From NCBI GenBank assembly GCA_028622995.1, contig JAJQJQ010000060.1:806001-870000 (forward strand): a DNA stretch of 64,000 nt. The letters are read 5' to 3'. The notes under the pieces are model-generated. The model did no database searches. It worked only from the letters and a program-made list of their open reading frames with translations, and was not told the origin of the DNA. The position numbers and the translations under genes are program-made. How positions within the stretch are numbered: position 1 is the stretch's first letter; each line of letters begins with the position of its first letter. Shown here one piece after another: positions 10,859-23,100 of this stretch. The stretch comes from Panagrolaimus kolymaensis (taxonomy: Eukaryota > Nematoda > Chromadorea > Rhabditida > Panagrolaimidae).

Positions 10859-12194
10859 ATGGGTGGAAAAAGACGAAAAAATTTTATTTTCAAATCTGAA
10901 GAATATATTTTTGCTTTGCCCCGTTTTCAAAATTTTTCCCTTCCTGAAAATCTTATTTATTACTTCACAAAAAACCCTAAATCGTCCCTCAAATGTTATT
11001 TAAATTTGTTGAAAACTTGCAAATACTTTTATTCTATAAACCCAATAATTTTTGGCCATTCTTTAACCGATGAATCTCTACCAATCAAATGTCTTACATG
11101 CGGATGTATTTTAAAAAATGAAGCTGGTTATAATTTACATAGACAATGGACACATCATGAAGTTAAAAAGGTATAACTTTTATATATGTTTTTTCTTTTT
11201 GTCGAAGAAGTTTACCGGAGAGACAAATCAAATTATAATATATATATATATTTTACTAATTTTAGGCAAAACTTGAATTGAGTGATGGCGAAAATTATCG
11301 AGAACTAAAATTGCTTTTTAATTCATACGTTGCACACGAAGATTTCCCATCTAATTCTTCACTAAATCCCAATGAAGCTCTTTATGTAAAAAATAATAAA
11401 AAATTAGCATACAAAATTTGGATTTTTGATAAATTTTATATTAAACACAAAAATATTTCAAATATTATTCCAAAGATTTCTGGATTTAGTGGAAAATGCT
11501 TTGAAATTTATAATCAAAATTTATGCTTTAATGAACTTTTATTCTTTTCCATTTCACCAACTATTGTTATTCTAAAAAATGTTAGCATAAAATATACTTC
11601 AAATGAATTTATGGTACCATGGGAAAAAGTATTTAAAGCATTTCCAAAAATTGAACATTTTGATTAGTAAGTAAAGTTCATAAAAAAATTTTAAATTTAC
11701 AATTAATTCAAAATTCTGTCGTTTTTTTTTCAGTTCAGCTACCCATTCATCATTTATTACGCATGACACTGTAAAGAATTTAATGCAAAATCAAAATTTA
11801 AATAAAATTCGCCATTTTTCAATTGGCCCAGTGCCTGAAGTATTTGATTTTGAAACTTTTTCCATTGTTATGAAAGTAAGTTTTTTTTATCTAAAACAAA
11901 AACACACACACAAAAGATAGATAAAATAAATTAATAATTTTGATGACTTTTTTCTATAAAAAAATTTATTACAAAAAATATTTACTATAAATTCCAATAA
12001 TTTTTTAATTTACTTTATCGAGTGAAATAATAATTTTTATTTTATTTTAGAAAAATCTATTTTCATTTTTCTTAGTTTTTTGTTCATCGATTTCTGAATG
12101 GTATAAAATTGAAGTGGAATGGTTTAAAAATTGTATGAAATTAATTCATCCCCGAATAACATCTATGATTAATTATACTCATCCAATTGATTGA
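10859..12194 (+). CDS. F-box-like protein with an inserted C2H2 zinc finger
   Basis: Four exons: 10859-11170, 11266-11666, 11734-11875 and 12051-12194, giving 332 residues plus stop. The head F-S-L-P-E-N-L-I-Y-Y-F with K-T-C-K-Y-F-Y is the family's F-box-like segment. Residues about 79-103 read C-L-T-C, twelve residues, H-R-Q-W-T-H: a C2H2 finger of spacing C-x2-C-x12-H-x4-H. No finger is seen in the other members. The body (Y-K-I-W-I-F-D-K-F), the phase-2 intron after I-E-H-F-D and the phase-0 intron after I-V-M-K match the family. An extra phase-0 intron follows the finger, which would suit finger gain by exon joining. Function is inferred: substrate adaptor of a ubiquitin ligase, perhaps with nucleic-acid or protein binding by the finger. 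It lies between the two C6 pairs. Confidence 0.8.
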
Positions 12195-12647
12195 TAAATT
12201 AGAATTTTTTTTTTCTCTTTGAATAAATAATTAATTATTATGTTTGGATATATGAATAATAAAATGCAAAATACTTTGTTGACAAAAGCAAAGTTTTTTT
12301 ATGTTCAAATAATAAATATATATTTTTTGTTATTGATTTAAATGCAACTGCCGAAAAATAATTTATTTTCTGTTTAAAACTTTACACTTTGATTAATAAA
12401 TTTAACCTTTTGCTAATTTAATTTCTTGACCAAAGTTGTTTTTAATTAAGAAGTTTTTTTAGTATTGATTATTGCATCAATGAAATAAAATCGGGTCAAT
12501 TTTGAGAATATTTATTTGAGAAATGTATATTCTCTTTTAATGTAATTTTAATTTACAATATAACAACAAACAAATATTTAAATACGAAAAATTATAAGAA
12601 ATAATAATGATTACGCGATTTTAAATAATTCATCGAGGTTTTTTTTA
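12195..12647. other. Intergenic region between convergent genes
   Basis: AT-rich spacer between two 3' ends. It holds only UTR-like sequence. Confidence 0.4.
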
Positions 12648-13375
12648 TTATTGGTAAAGACATCCAAGATCAGTGGTGACCTGTTGAGTGTTAGCTGCTA
12701 AGGTATTAGTGGCGACAAGATTTCCATAATTATCACATGTTAAGTCAATAATTTCTGTTGATCCAGGCGTACCTGCTCCAAATAGGAAACCTCTAAGTGA
12801 ATACTAAAAAATTTATAAACTTTATTTTTATAAAAAAATAAAGCTAAACAAAAAAAAATGCATTTCTCGATTTTCTTTAAATGACTCAAATCATTTTTTG
12901 GTCTCAATTGAAACTTTTGAATTAAATGTTGGACCTTTAGTATTATATGTACATTGGAATATTGTCTTAAAATTAAACTTACAATTGCAAGTGCTAAAGT
13001 AGCAGTTGGAGGAGCGGTACATGTTGCTGTAAGAACAACACATCCAGCAGAATTTCTTGAAAGGGTTTGTGTTAAAGTTCCAGGAGAAAAGCCTGGTATG
13101 TCGGCGGAAGTCAATGGAAGTACTGGAAGTTGTTGACATGATCCACATTCTAAAATATTTGATTTTAAAAAGACTCGATTATGAATAACATTGGAAAGGT
13201 GGAAACGGGGCCTGATAGAGCTTCCGAATTTCGATCTGAGAAATATTTAGCTTATTTCCACCCAAAAAAATAACAGACGTGAAGCAGCTGCGGCACAAAC
13301 GTCACTTGGATGGCTTCCAAATGAAATTTTTAATAATAATGCCAAAAATATGAATGCCCGTAGTATAATTTCCAT
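12648..13375 (-). CDS. Secreted C6-domain (DUF281-type) protein, copy 2, minus strand
   Basis: Three exons: 13375-13279, 13149-12983 and 12803-12648, giving 139 residues plus stop. The signal peptide and first exon match copy 1 (7606-8725) except for one missing codon, probably Gly. Exon 2 keeps C-G-S-C-Q-Q-L-P and T-L-T-Q-T-L-S-R-N-S-A-G-C but differs in many places. Exon 3 is only loosely similar and ends G-C-L-Y-Q. The first donor reads GTCTGT where copy 1 has GTATGT. Cysteine positions of the C6 family are kept, so the gene looks functional. It is head-to-head with the gene at 14072. Confidence 0.85.
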
Positions 13376-14010
13376 ATTAATTTTCAAAATATTTTATCTG
13401 CAAAAGTTCTCGTCATGGAAAGTTGAAAGAAAAAAAACCCGCCACCTTTTATACTTAATTAATTAATGACAATCAAGAATGAAATTGCAGAGAAAAAAAA
13501 AAACACGAAATGATAATAATGATTTGAATCCAAAGACGATAAAAAATTCTTGAATTCATCCTGGTTTGGTTGCCCAAAATTAAATAAAGATTTATTTCGC
13601 CTCAGGGTACATTCATCTTCTTCTTTTTTTTGTTATCTATTTCAAGTTAAATTATCTTTTAACAAAAACCCTAGTTTCTCGCTGCTCAATCATTTCTTTT
13701 ACATTTTTTTAGCGAAACGAATTATCTGTTCGTACAAGACAATAAAATAATGGAATTTATTTTATATTATTATCACTTGGAAAAACTGGCTAAAGAAATA
13801 ATGAAGTAGAAGCTGCTGCCTTAGGGGGAATCAAACTAAATACAAACAGGCGGAGCAAACCGCAAAAAAGAAATATCAAGATTTTTTCATTGTCGTCGGG
13901 ATTCAAAGCGAGATCATAATTTTTATTTATTTTTTCTTGTTTTTTCCTTTGCAATTTTTCATTCTTGATTGTCGTTAATTAATTAAGTATAAAAAGTGGC
14001 GGGTTTTTTT
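13279..14010. repeat. Duplicated bidirectional promoter block, copy 2
   Basis: Second copy of the block at 8626-9357, in the same orientation and about 4.65 kb downstream. It covers the minus gene's first exon, the intergenic region and the plus-side TATA box. Confidence 0.85.
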
Positions 14011-14071
14011 TTATATTTCTTTTAACATTTCTTCGGCGACAGCCTTCTGAACGAATACTTTAAAAATTAAT
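13376..14071. promoter_or_regulatory. Bidirectional promoter of the second C6 gene pair
   Basis: Same arrangement as the first pair: TATAAAA on the minus strand at 13453-13447 and on the plus strand at 13988-13994, within mirrored modules. One visible change lies next to the plus TATA (AAAAAGTGGC against AAAAGGTGGC). From about 14010 to the plus-strand ATG the two copies differ freely, so the plus-gene 5' UTR lies outside the conserved block. Confidence 0.7.
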
Positions 14072-14996
14072 ATGTCGATGATACTACAAGCATTCATCTT
14101 TATGGCTTTATTATTAAAAATTTCACTTGGTTGCATGTCGTCCAATTGTCCTTCAAGTAAGTAACTGTCATCATTAAACCGAATTTCTGAAAAAAGAAGT
14201 AATAAATTAAATATTTTAGAATGTTCTTCCTGTCCCACACCTGAACTGCTCACGGGAACAAACTATTGGGGCACACCTGATGTACCCGTAACACTTGTTA
14301 TGGGAACAGATGCAAATGGATGTAAGACTGTACAAATGTCATGCTCGTCTACTGCGGCTGTGATTCAAGTTGTAAGTGGCAAAAAAAGATAGACGTTCCC
14401 ATCTTATCTCTGATAAATATAAAACCAACAAAAAACAAAACAACCAACAAATAAAAAATCTTGCATCATTTTAAACTAATGAAACCCAATTAATATTTTT
14501 AAGGTCTCAAAATTATAATTAAAGTCAAAAGCATTGTGCTGCGCTTTTCTGATAAGCCTTGAGTACCCGACTGTACGAGATCCGCAACTCGAGTCTTCAA
14601 TTTTGTTTTTAAATACTTCTGTCTTGAGTCTTGGAAGTTGTGGCTCAAATGATTTTTAATCAAACAAAAAAGTTCAAAAAAGCGCTAAAACCCATAACTT
14701 TTGTTTCTTTCTATTAATTATTTTTGGTACATATAAATCTTGAGTTTTGATTCTCAAATTTTCATCATTAAAAAGCTTATTCTCTAGTTTGGGTTCAATA
14801 AAAAAATATATATTCTTTTTAGCTTCGATTTAACGATGTAGTTACCGGATTCGCAAGTGATGGTACAGAAGATCAAACTCCCGAATCATTGACTCGAACT
14901 ATGACGTGTGACGCCAATGGAAATTATATTTATACTAATCCCTTCAATACCGCCGTTCAATTCATGGTTAATCAAATTGAATGCAATACGTTCTAA
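14072..14996 (+). CDS. Secreted C6-domain (DUF281-type) protein, copy 2, plus strand
   Basis: Three exons: 14072-14156, 14220-14371 and 14823-14996, giving 136 residues plus stop. A signal peptide (M-S-M-I-L-Q-A-F-I-F-M-A-L-L-L) is followed by C-M-S-S-N-C-P-S-K-C-S-S-C, A-N-G-C, M-S-C, M-T-C-D-A-N-G-N-Y-I-Y-T and a late I-E-C. Exon lengths 85 and 152 nt equal those of its relative at 9423; the last exon is 12 nt longer. The second half is well conserved (T-P-E-S-L-T-R-T-M-T-C) while the centre varies. Secreted, function unknown. Confidence 0.85.
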
Positions 14997-17900
14997 ATTT
15001 ATTTTTAAATACTCTCAAGTCTTATAAATGTTAAATTTCAATTTTTTTTTCATAACATATTTAAATTAGAAAAAATTGTAAAATAGATAAATATTTTTTT
15101 TATTCCAAACATAAATTTCTGTTATTCAACCACACCTGATTTACCCATAACAATTGTTTCTGAAAAAGTTGCAAAAGAAAAAAATATATATAAAAAAAAA
15201 GGTTTTAAAATTGGTGACAAAAATGCACTTGAAATTAACTGTTTTTCACAACTTTTTCGGTTTCAATTTTTCTTTCTTTCGTTTGCTTTATTTTTCTTTT
15301 GTTGAGTTGAAGGGATTAGAAAAAAAAAAGTATTGAGTGTACCCAAAAAAAACTGACCTCTTCTTCTTCTTTTCCCGAGGGAAAAGAAAAAAGCAAAAAG
15401 CGGAACCGGATCGGATAAAACTTGTCGTCGCAGGAAAACCACCATCGAGAAAAGAAAAAAAAGGTATACTTAATAAATTTTTTTCAAGGTTAAAAAAGGT
15501 AACAAAAAGAAGAAAGTGAGTAAGAAAAAAGATTTACTTTTGAAAAGTTATAAAATAGGATTTTGGGATAATCATCGAAAGAAATATAGGAATAGGAAGG
15601 AAGCCGGTTTGACACTTCTTAAAATGGGAAAAAATAAAAAAAAATACAGGAAAAAATAAAATAAATCCTTCATGAAAATCGGAGGTTATTTTGACAACAA
15701 CAATGAACCTTCTTCCTTCAAAAAAACAGACAGGTAAAATAATGAAATTGAAGTGTGGTTGGGCTGGTTGTCGTTGGCTGCTATTTTGATACTTGGATAA
15801 AAAATTTTAGAAGTTTTTTTAAATTTTAAAATTTATGAAATTGTAACAGTTTTCGAAAAGTTTTGAGAGACTTTTGGTTTATTTTGCTATAAAGCATGGT
15901 TTTTTTGTACAAAATTTATTGCCAGTGAAGAGCTTTATCAGGGTTTTAAGCTTACTATGTTTGAATGGAGACTTTGAAACAAATCGCTTAAAAGCTAGAA
16001 TCAAAAATATTAAAAACTAAAGTTTCCAAAATTTTGAAAATGCTTTAATCAAAGCCTAAAATTATATTTTTTCCCTCTCATTTAGAAGCTCTTGATTTTG
16101 GTGGTGTCATTTCTTTTTTTCGCCTCTTTTCTAAACAACTTTTCTTTTTTACTCTTGTTTAAATAAATGTTTGTCGTCTAATTTTAAAAATGTAAACAAG
16201 TAATAGTTAGTTGCTTTAAGTGATCTATTACCGCGCAAATGTAGCTCATTCATTGCGCAATATCTTTTATTTATTATTTCGAATTTTTTAATATAAATTT
16301 TTTTCGGATTTTATGTTCAAAAAAATATTGGAAGGATTTCAAAAAATTGCAGAAAACTTAATTAATTCTGTGACTCGTATTGAACTAATAATTTTTTGTT
16401 CTGCGACAAAATATAATATTATTTTTCATTTTTTTTTTGGTATTTAGAAACCAGAAAAAAATCAAAACACGATGTTTGCAAAATAATCAGCTGTTTTTTA
16501 TTTTCAATTTTCTGAATGATGCGTGACACTTCTAAGCAAACTTATAACTTTAAACAAAATTTCTCATCCGTGTATGAAACAAAATCTTTTCATTCTCATC
16601 GTTTCGATCTTTTCTAAACCAAAACAAAAAAAAGCTTGCAAGGGTTTTGCAAAAAAAGGTATATCCTTGGTTTCTGCAGCAACAACAACAAAGCCTTTTC
16701 GTGTAAAACTGTTTTGTTCCTCCAAAAATGAATCAAGCATGCTTCTGTCAAAAAAGGTGTCAAAAAATATTTGTTGTTTGTCGTCGTCGTCTCATTATCA
16801 TTATTTTTGTATTTTTAGGAATCAAAAAAAAAAGAGTCCATGCGCGCGAGCGAGGCTCATTGTCTTCAAAAAAAACTTTTTTTAGCTTCCATTTTGTTTT
16901 TTTTTTTCGACAAAAAAGGAAATTCGAGATTCAAAGAAAAAAAGAAAAGAAGAAGGAATGAATCAAAAAAAAAGAAGCGATAAGTAACAATAACCACTTT
17001 AAAAAAAATAAATATATATATTTTTTTTTTGACGGTTATCGAGAAATAATTGAAACTGAAGGGAAAATAAATAAAAGATATATCAAATAAAAAAAGATTT
17101 TGGAGATTTTTCTATTCAAGAGTGTCTGTTGTTGTTTTTTTTATTCTCATTATTATCGAGGAAAAAAGCTTTCCCGATTTGGGATGAAATTAAATCTTTA
17201 AAAATAAAATTTTTTTAAAAAGCGATGAAATAATGAATTTTTAAAGGTCATGAAATTTTATTATATGTATTTTATAATTTTTTTAAAGCTTAATTTTTTT
17301 TGATAGGAAAATATAGGTTAAAGTGATCTATCGTTTTTGTGTTATTTCTAAAAAGTTGACATCAAAAAGTGTTTGTCTAAAAAAATTTTTTCTGGTAAAT
17401 TAAAAGTTGCTAAAAAAAATGAATGGTAAAAAGTTTTCTGGATTTTAAAAAAAATCCTTAACTCATTTACTTATGCAAATTTTTTGTATTTCATTTTCAA
17501 ACAGTTTTTCAAGCTAGAAGATGAATTCTATTTTCGTTTTCCATGGCTGGCTTTGAGTTAAAAGAAAAATTTTAATTCACAATTTGTATACGGTATTTTT
17601 TGATTGACCCCTCTTTTTTTTCTAAATGATTTCTCACACACAAAAGTTTTAAAAACTTTTCAAATGTTAGACTTTTTTTTTCTTTCTAAAATTAGAAAGT
17701 TTGTTATATTTTTATACATTTTTATTGTTTCTAATTATTTTACAAAAAAAAAACAAATCCCTTTTCTTCATTACTTTTTTTTTGCATGAAAAAAAAGACA
17801 ATTTAGATGACATTATTTATTTTAAAGACCTTATTTAGAAGTCATTCTTTCGTTAATCCATTGTTCATTGTTTCTCGGATTACAAAACTTCTTCTCTCTT

Positions 17901-20171
17901 TTTTTTGTTCTCGAAAATTTTGGGAAGGAGAAACAAATTATAAAATAAATCTTTTGTTTCATCGAACATTTTTTTATTTATTGCTGTTGCTATTTCTCGC
18001 AAACTCGCGCGATCCCTTGTTTGGCCATTTTTTAAGCTTTTTGTCATCTTTCATCGTTCCTGAAAAATTTATTTTAGTAGCAAGCGATTGTGTCAGAGTC
18101 TGTTAGTTAATAGCAGCCGATGCATTTAACAAAAAAAAAGTAATTTTTCCATTTGAGAGACTAAATGTTTGTTGTCCGATTTTATGTATATATTTTTTGT
18201 GTGAAACTTTTTGTAGGCGAGCTACCTACCGAATGACACATGAACTTTTTTCCTTTTTTTAATTCTCAGTATTTTTTCGTGCAAGACTATTGTATCTGGA
18301 AGAGAGAACCAGACAAATAATTTGATTTGGACCGCGCGAAAAAAAAAGTAGCCATAAATTTTTTTTCCTTTCTCGAATTAAGAAACTAAGTGATCAAAAA
18401 AAAGTGTGTCAAAGAAGAAGCAAGCAAGCAAAAAAAAAAGCTTCCGAAATAAAATAAAAAAAATCAGCCACAGCAATGGAATATCTAGAAAGAGAGAGTG
18501 CGCGAGACAAAAAAAAAAAGAGGACAGAAGACAAAAAAAAATGACCACCACTGCTGAATAATAAAAAAAAAAAATAAAAGAAAGAGAAGGAGGAGGTAAT
18601 ATCTTTTTTTGTATCCAAAAGAAGAAAAAAAAATATTTGTGCGATTATTGTATTTGTAAAAAAATAAACGAAACAACTAACAGAAAAAAAAAGATTATTT
18701 GCTCCTTTCTTCGTTCTTCTTTGTTGTCATCGCCTCCTTCTCCTCCGGCTGGCTGGCTGCTGGTCAGCCGCAGGTCATTATTGTCATCGTCGTTGTAGTC
18801 ATCGCCGATGTTGCTGTTGCTGTTAGTGTTGTTGTTGTCTCCGCTTAGCTTTAGTTAGTCCCTCCATTCACTTACACACATTCTTTTTTTTTATTCTCCA
18901 TTTTAAAGGGATACTAAAAAGGTAGTGAGCGAGAGAGTTAATGATTTCGTTAAACGATGATTTTTTTTATGTTAAAAAAAGAAAAAATGTGAAAGCGTTA
19001 AAGAAAAAGTTTTTTAAGTGTATCTTTCTATCTATCTATCTTTTTCTTTTAGTAGTCCATTTGAGTCAATTCAATTTTGTTGGTCTCATCAATGGATTTG
19101 GTCGTCGTCGTTGTTGTCGTTGTCGTTGGACACTTTGTTGCAGAGGTCTATTTTTTTATTATTTTATTTTTTTTTCTTTCTCAAGGACTTAAAAATGAAG
19201 AAGATAAAATCCATTTTATCTCTATCTAACCCTTCTTCTTTCTTTTTTTTTTGCTGACCTTTTTGGAATATATCTTCTTCTATTTTTTTAAATATGAAAA
19301 ATATACACTCTTGAAAATGCGTGAAAAATATTTATTTAATTTAGAGTTGAAGCTTTAAGTGGCTTTGATGGAAAAATAAAAAAATAAATAAAGCTATTGG
19401 TAATCGGTTTCAAATCAAAATAGAAATCTTTTCTTTCGGTTAATAAAATTTTTATGTATCTATCAATCCTTTTCTTGAAATTTAGCTCTTTTTTCCTTAT
19501 GTGACTTTAGTTTGCTATTTTACTTTTTTATTTTTTTTATTATTTAAAAAATGCTCTGTATTTAATTTTAAGTAACACAAAATGAAACTGCACCAAAAAT
19601 CAAGTAATTTCGTGATTGATTTGTTTCGTTTTTAAAATTCATTTACTAGTTTTTTTTATTATTTCATAACCATTTTCTCTGACCAAATTGACAGACAATT
19701 TTGCAATATGTATTTTTGATAGCTTCAAAAAGTATTTAAATGGAGGCTAAATAAACTTTTCTAAAAAAAATCATGGATTTTAATTAATTTGTTTCTATTA
19801 ATTAGTTTGAAAAAAAGACTTCGAGAATTAATTAAAAAATAGTAAAGATTCAAAATAATTATTTTTGTCTATTTTTCTTCTATCAAACCTAACACATAAG
19901 TTTCATGCTTTTATTTATTTTCTAAGCATTTAGTTTTCATTTTTTTAAATTTGACAATTTTGTTTTATAATTTGCTGTAATTTTATTTTACTTAATATCG
20001 TGTCAAAATTCGATGTCATTATTTATGAATTATGAATTTCTTTTCTTACAAAGCTTTAAATTTATTTTCCATTTTTCAGCACCTAATTTCTGGCTTATAT
20101 CGAGGGTTAATAAAAAAAAAATAGTTGCAACCATTGCGACTTTACAGCATCCCAGCCGCCGTATAAGCGGT
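14997..20171. other. Non-coding region upstream of chitin synthase
   Basis: About 5 kb of AT-rich sequence with many A and T runs and no frame that looks coding. It includes the C6 exon relic at 15131-15179 and a more GC-rich, trinucleotide-rich patch at about 18715-18860. A TTTTTCAG acceptor at 20072-20079 precedes the chitin synthase start and may be a trans-splice or 5' UTR acceptor. Confidence 0.5.
15131..15179 (+). pseudogene. Relic of a C6-gene second exon
   Basis: The 49 bp match part of exon 2 of the C6 gene at 9423 (around 9633-9680): CCTGATTTACCCATAACA against CCTGATTTGCCCATAACA, continuing through the T-V-S-x-K stretch. No other exon is near, so it is a fragment of a lost or partial copy. 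Confidence 0.7.
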
Positions 20172-23100
20172 ATGGAAACGCTGGATCGTGAAGAAGCAGC
20201 TTATTTGCGACTTGGTGGCGGTAACAATGGAGGAAGTGGAGTTGGTGGATCAGAACAATTTTATCATTTAGCTGGAGATAAATCAGATTGTACATTACCT
20301 GATAAACCATTCGATGGAAATCATCATCATCAAAGAACGACGAGATTTTCAAGAATGGATGAACAACATTCAACCAATACTCTCGGAGGTGGGGGCGGCG
20401 GAGGAAGCAATAATGTTGATGAAAATCAATCCGTTTCTACAGATGCTAGAGGATGGGATATTTTTAGGTTATTACCACCTAAAAATGATAATTTGGCCAA
20501 AGGTAAAACATTTTTTTGGTATTTCCAAGAAGAAAAAAGACAGTAATGAAAATACATCAAATTTTTACATATTTTGATTACTATCAAATTTTTTCTCACG
20601 CAGCAAAAATAATGTTTTTTCTTAAAATTAATATATTTTTTTATAGGTTTTTGGCATGGAATGAGTTTACAAGTTCTTAAATTATCATCATTTTTTATAT
20701 TATTTTTATTAACATTAGGCAGCGCAGTGGTTGCAAAATCATCATTTTTATTAATGATTAATGGAATAGGATGGGGTAATAAAAATATGAGTATTTGTAC
20801 AGATAAAATACCTGGTAAGTTACTTTTTTTTATAATCAAATTAAGAAATAATTAAATTTATTTTTTATTTTTGGCGTTTGACAGCTCTTTTTTTTTTGAT
20901 TGACACTTTTTTTTCTGACCAGTCAAATTTTGTTTTCTTGCTTGTGCTTCTTTTTAGTTTTAAAAATAGCAAATAATTACTTCATTTTATTTTTTTGCGA
21001 AATACAACAAAAAAAAACAATAGACTGGCTAACTAACTATTTTTTTTGTTCTGTGTCCATTTTAAATTTAAAACAAGCCACACAAAAAAAAAAACGCGGA
21101 CACTACTCTTGTTTTAAAAAGCAAGCAAGCGAGCAAATAAGCAATCGATTGACTGTTTTTTTTCAAGACAAAAGTTAGTTTTTTAGAGTTACAAAAAAAA
21201 AAGAAGCGAACAGCAACAAAAATAAAAAGCTGATTAGAAACAAAAAAAACCAAACAAAGAATGCAAAGTTTTAAGTTACAAAAAAAAGCATGAATTATAT
21301 TTAATTTTAATTTTAAATTTTAGAAGCTAAAATAAATACTGTATTTATTTCAAATAAACATGTAGCTAAATGGGTTTGGGCTGCATTTATGTCTTTATGC
21401 GCTCCAGAACTATTATGTTTTATTCGATGCTTTCATCGAACTTTATTTCGAAATGTTAAACGTCCAACGATTATTCAATTTTTAACTGTATTAATTATTG
21501 AATCTTTACATGCTTTTGGAGTTGGAATGTTAGTATTTAAAATATTACCGGATTTTCCTGCTGAAACTGCAACCATGTTAAGTAATGCTTTGTGTTTGGT
21601 TCCATCGATTTTGAGTATTTTATCTCGAAGAGCTGCAAAAATGACTTTAATTTTAATTATCATCGATGTAGCAGCCATTATTCCTCAAAGTAGCGGATTT
21701 TGGGCTTGGCCGGTGTTGGTTCCAGAAATTCGGGCTAAAGCCCTTCTAATTTGCATTTCGTTAACCCTAATTTCGCTAGCGTGGTGGCAAAATTTTGTTC
21801 ATAGCCAATCTTTTTTACCTCCCATTCGACAACTTGGAGCTTTTGCAAATCGTTTGAGTGAACGAAGATCCAAAACTTATGTCATCGTTTCACTTTGGAA
21901 ATGTGTAATATATTTAATTTGTTTATTTTTCTTTTTATCTCCCAAAATTGGAATGGATAATCTCATGCAACGTGATCCATTTGGTGAAAAATTAATTACG
22001 ATAACAGCAAATAATTTAAATTCCACACAAATTAGTCATTTTGTTAAACGCATGCATGAATATGAAGATCCTGATTATGGTAAACAAGCCGCAGCTTCAG
22101 GCAGGGAAGTAAGCGAAGAAGAGGAAACCGAAGATGATTTTGATAATGCTCCACTTTTTCCTACAACTAAAAAACCATGGGATAATGATGAAGATGCCAT
22201 TGATGCAGGAGAATATGAAAAAGATGAAATAAAGAAAAAGAATCGAATGAAACGAAAAGCAGCGAAAATGGAAGAAGAAGAGGATGAAGAGGAAGCCATT
22301 TCAGCTTATAATGTAAGCTACATATTTTTTAAATTTGGGGAAGCCTAGAAACAAAAAAACCGTTATTGGGAAATAACATGGAGTTCATCCTTGAAGATAG
22401 TAACCAAATCTTTTTTTGACTTACTATCATTTTCTTGGTCCAATCACGAATTCAATTATTTTTAATCCTAAAAATTTTTATTATTTTTTTTTGTTCAAAA
22501 GTCAATTTTAGCATTTTTTTGTCGAACTAACGCTTTTCAATATTTTTAAGGTTTACGAAGACTATGTTGAACTCAATCAATTTACCAGCCCTTATGACGC
22601 CATTTGGATTGCTTTGGTCCAAATCGGTTCGGTCATAATTTGTTATCATTCTTCGAAATTTGCATGCAAAGTTATGATGCAACGCATGGGTTTTGCTCTT
22701 CCTATAGCTCTCACCGTTCCCGTCACAGTTTTCTTCCTCGCAACCACGTGTGAAAAGCGCCAAACTGATGCCTGTCATATGACTTCAATATTAACAAAAG
22801 AATTATTTTGGCAATGTAAACCCATCCCAATTGGAGCATTTAATTGGAGTTTTTGGAGTGAACCTCAAACATGGATATGGTTGGCATGGCTGGCAAGTCA
22901 ACTTTGGGTTACCATACATTTATGGAATCCCAAACATGAAAGATTAGCAAGAAGTGAAAAGTTATTTATTCTTTCATATTATAGCGCAATATTTGTTGAT
23001 CAATCCCTTGCATTTAATCGACGAAGAGATGATAAAGCTAAAATTAAAGCTGAAGTAAGTTTTTTTTATGGGTTACAGAGACTTTTAAATTTTATAGATT

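Noticed and set aside
16523..16961. Overlapping open stretches of up to 120 codons upstream of chitin synthase
   Set aside because: Low-complexity Lys/Ser/Phe translations without start context, splice sites or domain.
22075..22299. Minus-strand Ser-rich open stretch
   Set aside because: It is the antisense of the acidic Glu/Asp region in chitin synthase exon 3.
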